Positions 41,082 to 46,824 of a stretch of 46,824 bases of DNA are shown here, one piece after another; position 1 is the stretch's first letter, and each line of letters starts with the position of its first letter. Source of the DNA: Marisediminicola sp040546025 (lineage in GTDB: Bacteria > Actinomycetota > Actinomycetes > Actinomycetales > Microbacteriaceae); contig NZ_JBEPNA010000020.1 in the NCBI RefSeq assembly GCF_040546025.1, positions 1 to 46,824 on the forward strand, read 5' to 3'. The position numbers and the translations under genes are program-made. The notes beneath the pieces were generated by a model. That model searched no databases, was not told where the DNA came from, and saw nothing but the letters and a program-made list of their open reading frames with translations.

Positions 41082-41672
41082 GTGAACCTCATCACCGACA
41101 CCGTGGACCGTTCCGCCGAGACCGACCAGACGCTTATTCCCGCGCTCTCCGAGCGGTGGAGCCCGCGCGGTTTCGACGCCGCCGCGGTCATCGACGAGCG
41201 CGTGCTGACGACCGTGCTCGAGGCCGCGCGGTGGGCACCGTCGGCCTCCAACAGCCAGCCCTCGCGGTTCATCGTTGCCCGTCGCGGCTCGGACGACTTC
41301 GCCACCATCGAGAGCGGACTGATGGGCTTCAACCAGGCCTGGGCCTCCGCGGCATCCGTTCTCATCGTGAACATCGCGGAGCTCGAAACTGACGGCAAGG
41401 AGAACCGGTGGGCGCGCTACGACCTCGGCCAGGCCGTCGCGCACCTGTCGGTGCAGGCGCAGCACGAGGGGCTGCACAGCCACCAGATGGGCGGAATCGA
41501 CGCCACTGTGCTGTCGAGCGCGTTTGGTCTCGCCGAGAACCACGCCATCGTCTCGGTGATCGCTCTCGGCGTGCTCGCTGACATCGCAACGCTCGATCCC
41601 GCGCTGCTCGAGCGCGAGTCGGCGCCGCGCACCCGCAAGCCGCTGTCGGAGCTGCTGATCTCCAACGCCTGA
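41082..41672 (+). CDS. Nitroreductase-family FMN oxidoreductase
   Basis: The 196-residue protein has the nitroreductase fold markers ALSERWSPRGFDAAAVIDE, LEAARWAPSASNSQPSRFIV (FMN phosphate site) and DLGQAVAHLSVQAQHEGLHS, with a C-terminal dimer segment. The family reduces nitro compounds and quinones, and includes RutE, which reduces malonic semialdehyde to 3-hydroxypropionate during uracil breakdown. Its position, divergent from a pyrimidine operon whose end product should be malonic semialdehyde, makes a RutE-like role attractive, but the sequence is only broadly similar and other substrates are possible. GTG 41082 has GAGAGAAAG upstream. Confidence 0.82.
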   Translation: MNLITDTVDRSAETDQTLIPALSERWSPRGFDAAAVIDERVLTTVLEAARWAPSASNSQPSRFIVARRGSDDFATIESGLMGFNQAWASAASVLIVNIAELETDGKENRWARYDLGQAVAHLSVQAQHEGLHSHQMGGIDATVLSSAFGLAENHAIVSVIALGVLADIATLDPALLERESAPRTRKPLSELLISNA

Positions 41673-41710
41673 GTGGACGGCGCCCCGGCCCGGGTCGCCG
41701 GCCGCTCGGG

Positions 41711-42790
41711 TCAGTACTTGATGACGACGCGGCCGTCGATCTTGCCGTGCTTCATCTCCTCGAATATCTCGTTGATCTCATCGAGGCGGCGCTCGGAGAC
41801 AGTCGGGTGGATGACGCCGCGCGCGTAGAAGTCGAGCGCCTCCTTGAGGTCCTGGCGTGTGCCGACGATCGATCCGCGCACGGTGAGACCCTTGAGCACG
41901 ATGTCGAAGATCGGCGCGGGGAAGTCGCCCGGCGGCAGGCCGTTGAACACGATCGTTCCGCCGCGACGCGCCATCCCGATCGCCTGCCCGAAAGCGGACG
42001 GATGCACGGCCGTCACGAGCACGCCGTGCGCGCCGCCCGTGACGCGACGGATCACCTCGACCGGGCCCTCCTCACTGGCGTTGACGGCGAGCTCGGCACC
42101 GTGCTGGCGGGCGAGGTCGAGCTTCTCCTCCGCGACGTCGACGGCGACGACGCGCAGGCCCATGGCGACGGCGTACTGCACCGCGATGTGCCCGAGGCCG
42201 CCGATTCCCGAGATGACGACCCATTCGCCGGGCTGCGCCTCGGTCATCTTGAGCCCCTTGTAGACCGTGACTCCCGCGCACAACACCGGGGCAACCTCGA
42301 TCGGGTCGGCGCCGGCCGGGATGCGGGCGGCGAATCTCGAGTCGACGAGCATGTACTGCCCGAACGAGCCGTCGACGCTGTAGCCGCCGTTCTGCTGGGA
42401 CTCGCACAGCGTCTCCCAGCCGGTGAGGCAGTATTCGCACGAGCTGCACGCCGACCACAGCCAGGCGTTCCCGACGATGTCGCCGACTGCGAGATCGGTC
42501 ACGCCGGAGCCGAGCGCAACTACCTCACCGACACCCTCGTGTCCGGGGATGAACGGCGGCGACGGCTTGACCGGCCAGTCCCCCTCGACCGCGTGCAGGT
42601 CGGTGTGGCAGACGCCCGTCGAGATCAGGCGTACAAGGGCCTGGCCCGGGCCCGGCTCGGGCAGCGGAACGACCTCGACGGCGAGGTGTGCTCCGAACTC
42701 CCGCACGACGGCGGCCTGCATGGAGGAGGGGGTTCGACCCTCGTGGGCTTCGGATCCGCCGGCGGCGGCGGTGGGTGTCAGGGTTGTCAT
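41711..42790 (-). CDS. Zinc-dependent alcohol dehydrogenase (AdhP-like)
   Basis: The 359-residue protein of the medium-chain dehydrogenase family has the catalytic zinc ligands Cys61 (GVCHTDLHAVEGDWP) and His84 (PGHEGVGEV), the structural zinc cysteines at about 115, 118, 121 and 129 (CSSCEYCLTGWETLC) and the NAD-binding GIGGLGHIAVQYA. AdhP-type enzymes interconvert primary alcohols and aldehydes. ATG 42790 follows GAAGGAG at seven bases, giving an N-terminal extension of about 23 residues before the usual MQAAVV start, where no ribosome site exists. Its position beside the pyrimidine genes allows reduction of malonic semialdehyde, but ethanol or other alcohols are equally plausible. Confidence 0.9.
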   Translation of the reverse strand: MTTLTPTAAAGGSEAHEGRTPSSMQAAVVREFGAHLAVEVVPLPEPGPGQALVRLISTGVCHTDLHAVEGDWPVKPSPPFIPGHEGVGEVVALGSGVTDLAVGDIVGNAWLWSACSSCEYCLTGWETLCESQQNGGYSVDGSFGQYMLVDSRFAARIPAGADPIEVAPVLCAGVTVYKGLKMTEAQPGEWVVISGIGGLGHIAVQYAVAMGLRVVAVDVAEEKLDLARQHGAELAVNASEEGPVEVIRRVTGGAHGVLVTAVHPSAFGQAIGMARRGGTIVFNGLPPGDFPAPIFDIVLKGLTVRGSIVGTRQDLKEALDFYARGVIHPTVSERRLDEINEIFEEMKHGKIDGRVVIKY

Positions 42791-42947
42791 GTCTTAACTC
42801 CTTCGGTGAGACGTTGTCATCACACGGCGACGGTAGCCGCGGCAAGGTAGCGCCCCAGTTGCACCCTGGTGTGCGGGCATCCGTTCGGGCGGGCCGTGGG
42901 ATGATGCTCGGAACACGAGCGGCAACGACGACGAACGGGGAACGCGC
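42791..42947. other. Divergent gap between the alcohol dehydrogenase and the GNAT-AAA+ gene
   Basis: It must hold both promoters. GATGAT at 42901-42906 and a GGGGA ribosome site at about 42938 belong to the plus-strand gene. No further structure is seen. Confidence 0.4.
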
Positions 42948-44237
42948 ATGACGAACTGGCGCATCAGGGACTTCCACACTGCCGACCTCGACGGCATCCT
43001 GCACCTGTGGGAGATCGTCAAGGCAACCGGCGTCGAGCCCGTTTACGCGCTCTCGGAGGTGCTCGCCTCGTGCGAGAAGGACCATGCCGTTGTCGCGATG
43101 CACGGCGACGAGGTCGTCGGTGCCGCCGTCGCCCGCGCCGCCCACGATCAGGGCTGGGTCGTGTTTCTCGCCACCTCGCCGGGATGGCGCGGGCAGGGAA
43201 TCGGTGCGGCGCTGCTCGCCGCCATCGAGAAGCGGATGGCTCCGCACGGGCTTACCAAGCTCTCGGCGCTCATGCCCGAGACCGAGACCAGGGTCGAGGC
43301 GTTCCTCAACAACGGGTTCGAGCTGAAGAAGAACCTGCGGTACTTCGAGCGGCAGATCCGGGTGCATCGGCAGGAACTGGGCCCTCTGAGCGAGCTCGGC
43401 GGGCGGCTCATGCCGCGTGACCTGTGGGACCTCGTGGCCGGCATGAAGCGGGAGAAGGAGCTGCTGGAGCGTCGCCTCGTGCTTCCACTGGCCCAGGCCG
43501 AGCTCGCCGAGGAGTTTGGCGTCGTGCCGCCGCGGGCCGTCGTGCTCTTCGGGCCTCCCGGCACCGGCAAGACGACGTTCGCGAAGGCGATCGCGTCGCG
43601 GCTCGAGTGGCCCTTCGTCGAGGTGTTCCCGTCCCGTCTCGCGGCCGACCCGAACGGCCTCGCCGGGGCGCTGCGGGAGACATTCCTCGAGATCGCGGAG
43701 CTGGAGCACGCGGTGGTCTTCATCGATGAGGTCGAGGAGATTGCCTCGCAGCGCTCGGGCGGCGCCCCGTCACCTCTCCAGGGGGTCACGAATGAGCTGC
43801 TCAAGATCATCCCCGCGTTCCGCGACCAACCGGGCCGGCTGCTCGTTTGTGCGACCAATTTCGTCCGCGCGCTCGACTCCGCGTTCCTCCGCCACGGGCG
43901 CTTCGACTACGTGATCCCGATCGGGCTACCCGACTCCGAGGCGCGCGCCGCGATGTGGCGGCGATTCATCCCCGCGGCGGTCGTCGATCAGGTCGACGTC
44001 GACCTCCTCGTTACGCGCTCGGAAGGGTTCTCCCCCGCCGACATCGAGTTCGCCGCACGCAGCGCCTCGCAGCGTGCCCTCGAGAAGGCCGTCTACGACG
44101 TGCCCGCCGCGGCACAGACGAGGCGCGGTCCGGCAACGGACGACTATCTCGACGCGATCGCCGAGACGCGCATGACCGTGAGCGCCGAGGTGGCGCAGGA
44201 GTTCCTCGAGGACATCGACACCATCGCGCGCCTGTAG
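42948..44237 (+). CDS. GNAT acetyltransferase fused to an AAA+ ATPase
   Basis: The 429-residue protein has an N-terminal GNAT domain (about 1-130) with the acetyl-CoA loop RGQGIGAALLAAIEKRM (81-97) and ALMPETETRVEAFLNNGFE, then a linker, and from about 175 a complete AAA+ module: Walker A GPPGTGKT (202-209), Walker B VVFIDEVEE (257-265), sensor-1 VCATN (300-304) and the arginine-finger region FLRHGRFDYVIP. The ATPase most resembles FtsH/CDC48/proteasome-type modules. Such an ATPase usually pulls or remodels proteins, so the fusion could acetylate what it unfolds, or sense acetyl-CoA. I know of no defined function. ATG 42948 follows a GGGGA; the gene stands alone, with repeat C after it. Confidence 0.88.
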   Translation: MTNWRIRDFHTADLDGILHLWEIVKATGVEPVYALSEVLASCEKDHAVVAMHGDEVVGAAVARAAHDQGWVVFLATSPGWRGQGIGAALLAAIEKRMAPHGLTKLSALMPETETRVEAFLNNGFELKKNLRYFERQIRVHRQELGPLSELGGRLMPRDLWDLVAGMKREKELLERRLVLPLAQAELAEEFGVVPPRAVVLFGPPGTGKTTFAKAIASRLEWPFVEVFPSRLAADPNGLAGALRETFLEIAELEHAVVFIDEVEEIASQRSGGAPSPLQGVTNELLKIIPAFRDQPGRLLVCATNFVRALDSAFLRHGRFDYVIPIGLPDSEARAAMWRRFIPAAVVDQVDVDLLVTRSEGFSPADIEFAARSASQRALEKAVYDVPAAAQTRRGPATDDYLDAIAETRMTVSAEVAQEFLEDIDTIARL

Positions 44238-44436
44238 CGCGGACTCACTCGAGCGGGGCATCGCACGGGCACACCCACGCGACCCGCCCACAAACGCTGC
44301 CTCACCCGCCCACAACCCGACACAATTTGGCCACTCGCGGGATGGCTGGTGCGGTTCAGACTGTGACGGCCGCGGGGTTGTGCCGTGAGGGGTAGCGCAG
44401 ACCAGGGCGGGCGGACGGGCGCGCCGACAGCTGCGG
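44238..44436. other. Convergent gap with palindromic element copy C
   Basis: This 199-base gap between two 3' ends contains the diverged repeat copy (44277-44370) and nothing else recognisable. It may serve transcription termination from both sides. Confidence 0.5.
44277..44370. repeat. Dispersed palindromic element, diverged copy C
   Basis: It aligns along its length with copy B: ACGCGACCCGCCC against ACGCGGGTCGCCC, then CTGCCTCACCC, AACCCGACA, CCACTCGCGG and GTTCAGACTGTGACGG against GTTCCGACTGTGGCGA. The 5' terminal repeat is mostly lost and several positions differ, so this looks like an old copy. Confidence 0.55.
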
Positions 44437-45432
44437 CTACTCGTAGAGCGCGGCCGGCACGTCCAGTCCGTAGATTGCGAGGCCAGAGCCCCAGATCGCC
44501 GCGGCGCCCGCGCGAAGCAGGTCGATCGGGCGCGGCCCGAAGGCCCGGATGCTGACGACATTGCCGGCGACGCGAACGACCGCCTCGCCGACGCTCACGG
44601 TGCGACCGGCGGCATCCCTCTCATCGAGGACAGGCGGGTACGGCTCGTGCAGCTGCCGAAGGTCGTCGAGCAGGAATGTCGGCCGGCTCTTCGCGTCGGC
44701 CGCGAGCACCTGCTTGGCGCGATCGATGCCCGTGAGAACAAGAGCGGAGGGGATGCCGGCGCGGTTCGCCCCGAGGATGTCGGTGTCGAGCCGGTCGCCG
44801 AGGAAGAGCGCGGAGGTACCGCCGAAGCGGCTCATCGCCTCGGTGAAGATCGGCACCTCTGGCTTGCCGGCGACGACGGGCAGGCGCCCGACAGCGGTGT
44901 GCACCGCAGACACGAGAGTGCCGTTTCCGGGGGCGATGCCGCGCGCGACGGGGATGGTCCAGTCGGTGTTCGTCGCGATCCAGGGGATGCCGGTGTGCAG
45001 CGCGAACGCGGCCTCGGCGAGCTGGGTCCAGCCGACGGACGGGTGGAAGCCCTGGATGACTGCGGCGGGCGAGTCCTCTGCGCTCGTCGTCGGCACGAAG
45101 CCGGCGCGCACGACCTCGGAGATGAGTCCCTCGCCGCCGACAACCAGAACGGTCGCGCCGGCCGGCACGGTGCCGGCCAGCAGGCGCACCGCGGCCTGGG
45201 GCGAGGTCACGACGTCATCCGGCCGCACGGTCAACCCGAGACCAGACAGGTGCTCGGCAACGGAATCCGGTGTGCGAGCGGCGTTGTTGGTGATGTAGCC
45301 CACCCGCATCCGGCTCGCCGCCGCATTTATGCTCTCGACGGCATATGGGATCGCCTTGGCGCCCTTGTAGACGACCCCGTCGAGATCGGCGAGCAGAAGG
45401 TCGACGCCCTCGAGGGGAGTCGCGCCGCTCAC
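44437..45432 (-). CDS. HAD-IIA (NagD-like) phosphatase
   Basis: The 331-residue protein has the HAD motif I LLLADLDGVVYKGAKAIPYA (Asp16 nucleophile, Asp18 acid), motif II region YITNNAARTPDSVAEHL, the C2 cap, and motifs III/IV in ALFLGDRLDTDILGANRAGI. NagD-like enzymes remove phosphate from nucleotides, sugar phosphates or glycolytic by-products such as 2-phosphoglycolate. GTG 45432 overlaps the stop of the TPR gene (GTGA), so the two are translated together. After the usual HAD domain the protein has an extra tail of about 60 residues (GEAVVRVAGNVVSIRAFG onward), which is not part of the standard fold. Confidence 0.9.
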   Translation of the reverse strand: MSGATPLEGVDLLLADLDGVVYKGAKAIPYAVESINAAASRMRVGYITNNAARTPDSVAEHLSGLGLTVRPDDVVTSPQAAVRLLAGTVPAGATVLVVGGEGLISEVVRAGFVPTTSAEDSPAAVIQGFHPSVGWTQLAEAAFALHTGIPWIATNTDWTIPVARGIAPGNGTLVSAVHTAVGRLPVVAGKPEVPIFTEAMSRFGGTSALFLGDRLDTDILGANRAGIPSALVLTGIDRAKQVLAADAKSRPTFLLDDLRQLHEPYPPVLDERDAAGRTVSVGEAVVRVAGNVVSIRAFGPRPIDLLRAGAAAIWGSGLAIYGLDVPAALYE

Positions 45433-46619
45433 GCGGGCGCCTCGTCGGAGCGGGAGGGGGACGGCTCGGCAGTGCCGGCAGCAGACTCGACGTCGGCCCC
45501 CTCGGCCGGCGCGTCTGCATGGGCGCGCTCGACGGCGGGCGCCTCGTCTGCCCCATCGCCCTCAGCGGGCTCATCAGCGTGGACGCGCGGAACGGAATCA
45601 GCCTCGTCTTCGTCGCCACCCACGCGGTCGTCCTGAACCTCGTCCTCGAACTCGTCGTCGAACTCGAGCTCCTCCTCGACGACCTCCATCGTCTCGTCGT
45701 CGTCGCCCAGCTCGCTGGAGTTGAGCGCGCCCTGCGCGCGGTCGGAGCGCTCGTACCACTCCTCCGCCTCATCGGTGCGCCCGAGATCCTCGAGCACGGC
45801 GGCGTAGGCGTCGAACAGGGCGGGGCTCCACGAGAATGCGACGTTGGCGTCGAGTTGCGGGATCTCGAGTTCCGACAGGGCGGCGTCGAGCTGCCCGAGG
45901 TCGAGCCGCGCGCCGGACATAGCGATCGCGAGTTCGACCTGCACGTCGACCGGGAGGGTCGAACGCTCGACGGAGCGGCCGAGCTCGAGTGCCTTATCTG
46001 GACGGCCGAGCCCGCGCTCGCTGTCGACCATCATCGGCAGCTGGTCGTTCTTGCCGGAGATGCGGCGGTAGGTGCGCAGCTCGCGCAGGGCGAGGCCGAA
46101 GTCGCCGGTGAGGTAGGCGGTGATCGCCAGCGTCTCGCGCACGACGGCTATGCGTCCGGCGCGGCGAGCCGCGGACACGGCGTGCCGGTGGGCCAGCGCG
46201 GGGTCCTCCTCGATGAGACGGGCGGCCATAGCGAGGTGCCTCGCGACCTCCTCGGCGTTCTCCTTGCTGAGGGTCTTGAGCTGCGTGCGTGCGCCGCGGT
46301 CGAGGTCGCCCGCCTTGACGTCATCCGGGATCTCGGGGTCGTCGTGGCGGTTGCGCACCGCCTTGATGCCGTAGGGGTCACGATCCTCCCACTCGGTGTC
46401 CCGGCCGCCGCGCTGTGTCTGGAACGGGTTCCCGGCGGAGCGGTCGACGCGACCGCGGTCCCCCGCTCCGGCCCTCGGCGAATCCGAACCGCGGCCGGGA
46501 CCGCCATCACGCCGCGGACCGCCGGATGCCGGCTGTCCCCGACGGGGGCCGCTCTGGTCGGAACGTGCGCCGTCTGGCTTGCCGCCTGGCCGCTTGTTGC
46601 GGTCGCCCGAATCGCTCAC
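45429..46619 (-). CDS. TPR-like protein with disordered, charged ends
   Basis: The 396-residue product has three parts. Residues 1-90 are rich in Arg, Gly, Asp and Pro (SGDRNKRPGGKPDGARSDQS onward) and look disordered. The middle, about 110-270, is helical with tetratricopeptide-like periodicity, as in LAMAARLIEEDPALAHRHAV, ALREL and LFDAYAAVLEDLGRTDEAEE. The C-terminal third is acidic and repeats Glu/Asp and Ala/Pro/His words such as HADEPAEGDGAD and HADAPAEGADVE. TPR domains bind proteins; the partner is unknown. GTG 46619 has AGGAG six bases upstream. It is the first gene of a pair with the HAD phosphatase and lies just downstream of a ribosomal RNA operon. Confidence 0.82.
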   Translation of the reverse strand: MSDSGDRNKRPGGKPDGARSDQSGPRRGQPASGGPRRDGGPGRGSDSPRAGAGDRGRVDRSAGNPFQTQRGGRDTEWEDRDPYGIKAVRNRHDDPEIPDDVKAGDLDRGARTQLKTLSKENAEEVARHLAMAARLIEEDPALAHRHAVSAARRAGRIAVVRETLAITAYLTGDFGLALRELRTYRRISGKNDQLPMMVDSERGLGRPDKALELGRSVERSTLPVDVQVELAIAMSGARLDLGQLDAALSELEIPQLDANVAFSWSPALFDAYAAVLEDLGRTDEAEEWYERSDRAQGALNSSELGDDDETMEVVEEELEFDDEFEDEVQDDRVGGDEDEADSVPRVHADEPAEGDGADEAPAVERAHADAPAEGADVESAAGTAEPSPSRSDEAPA

Positions 46620-46683
46620 TGGGATCTCCTGTTTAGCTATAGATGTGATCTCGCCTATGCTCGCGCACCAGCTCGTTAACGCA

Positions 46684-46712
46684 AAATGGCCACCCCATCG
46701 GGGTGGCCATTT
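46684..46712 (-). terminator. Strong intrinsic terminator of the rRNA operon
   Basis: A perfect 13-base-pair stem, AAATGGCCACCCC / GGGGTGGCCATTT with a 3-base loop, is followed on the minus strand by TTTTGC. It is 18 bases after the 5S 3' end and is the only hairpin in the window with both a long stem and a T-run. Confidence 0.9.
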
Positions 46713-46730
46713 CACGTGTTGCTAAGTTAA

Positions 46731-46824
46731 GTCCGGCGGTGTCCTACTCTCCCACAAGGTCCCCCTTGCAGTACCATCGGCGCTGAGAGTCTTAGCTTCC
46801 GGGTTCGGAATGTGACCGGGCGTT
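46731..46824 (-). rRNA. rrf: 5S ribosomal RNA, 3' part, cut by the window edge
   Basis: Read on the minus strand, the end of the window gives AACGCCCGGTCACATTCCG, AACCCGGAAGCTAAG, GCGCCGATGGTACTGC and, at the 3' end, GAGAGTAGGACACCGCCGGA, which are the conserved segments of bacterial 5S rRNA. About 94 of some 117 bases are present; the 5' part lies outside. The gene points towards the TPR gene, so a complete 16S-23S-5S operon on the minus strand is expected just beyond the right edge. Confidence 0.93.

Noticed and set aside
40958..41392. A 144-residue plus-strand gene over the start of the nitroreductase
   Set aside because: It overlaps most of the nitroreductase in another frame, is Arg-rich and shows no motif or ribosome site.
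888..46530. GCATCCG as a KOPS or Chi-type polar motif
   Set aside because: Copies are nearly equal on both strands by my count, while such motifs are strongly polar along a replication arm.

Overview
This 46.8 kb window is GC-rich chromosomal DNA from a high-GC Gram-positive bacterium, most likely a member of the Microbacteriaceae (Actinomycetota). The pointers are a DUF222/HNH-type gene at the left edge, four luciferase-like (LLM, often F420-dependent) oxidoreductases, actinobacterial forms of Ffh, FtsY, SMC and YceD, many GTG starts, and start codons placed directly behind a TANNNT box. No name below species-group level can be justified from sequence alone. I see no tRNA, CRISPR array, transposase, integrase or phage gene.

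Layout. 1-369: edge of a DUF222 protein. 525-2571 (minus): rpsP-khpA-rimM-trmD translation and RNA-modification operon. 2747-4914: an EamA exporter and, divergently, a YbdK-type carboxylate-amine ligase. 5024-10238 (minus): a choline-to-glycine-betaine set (BetT-like BCCT carrier, BetB-like aldehyde dehydrogenase, BetA-like GMC oxidoreductase). 10381-11202: LLM oxidoreductase. 11268-16192: a compact catabolic unit of a FadR/GntR regulator facing a MatC-type dicarboxylate permease, a class III CoA-transferase and a fused AccD/AccA-like carboxyltransferase, the last three joined by 4-base overlaps. 16210-20518: ffh, an LLM oxidoreductase with a gamma-carbonic anhydrase homologue, a small membrane protein and ftsY. 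20574-24117: a histidine phosphatase, then an LLM oxidoreductase coupled to a trehalose-synthase-like GH13 enzyme. 24137-32033: a lipoprotein, smc, a two-domain GNAT protein, mutM, rnc, rpmF and yceD.

32417-40835 (minus) is an eight-gene operon for reductive pyrimidine degradation: beta-ureidopropionase, dihydropyrimidinase, an LLM oxidoreductase, a complete NMT1/THI5-type ABC importer and a class III aminotransferase suited to beta-alanine. A divergent nitroreductase and a zinc alcohol dehydrogenase follow and could handle malonic semialdehyde. No classical dihydropyrimidine dehydrogenase is present; the LLM enzyme sits where one is needed. 42948-46619 holds a GNAT/AAA+ fusion, a HAD-IIA phosphatase and a TPR protein, and the window ends inside a minus-strand 5S rRNA with a strong terminator.

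The observations most worth testing are: (a) the MatC/CaiB/fused-carboxyltransferase unit as a possible CoA-based malonate decarboxylation system; (b) the LLM enzyme as a possible alternative first enzyme of pyrimidine reduction; (c) the GNAT-AAA+ fusion; (d) a family of intergenic palindromic elements (three copies) with 17-18-base inverted ends; (e) a strong excess of the heptamer GCATCCG/CGGATGC; and (f) a uniform set of apparent leaderless promoters (TANNNT, six bases, start codon). Functions are inferred from motifs and context; no searches were run.
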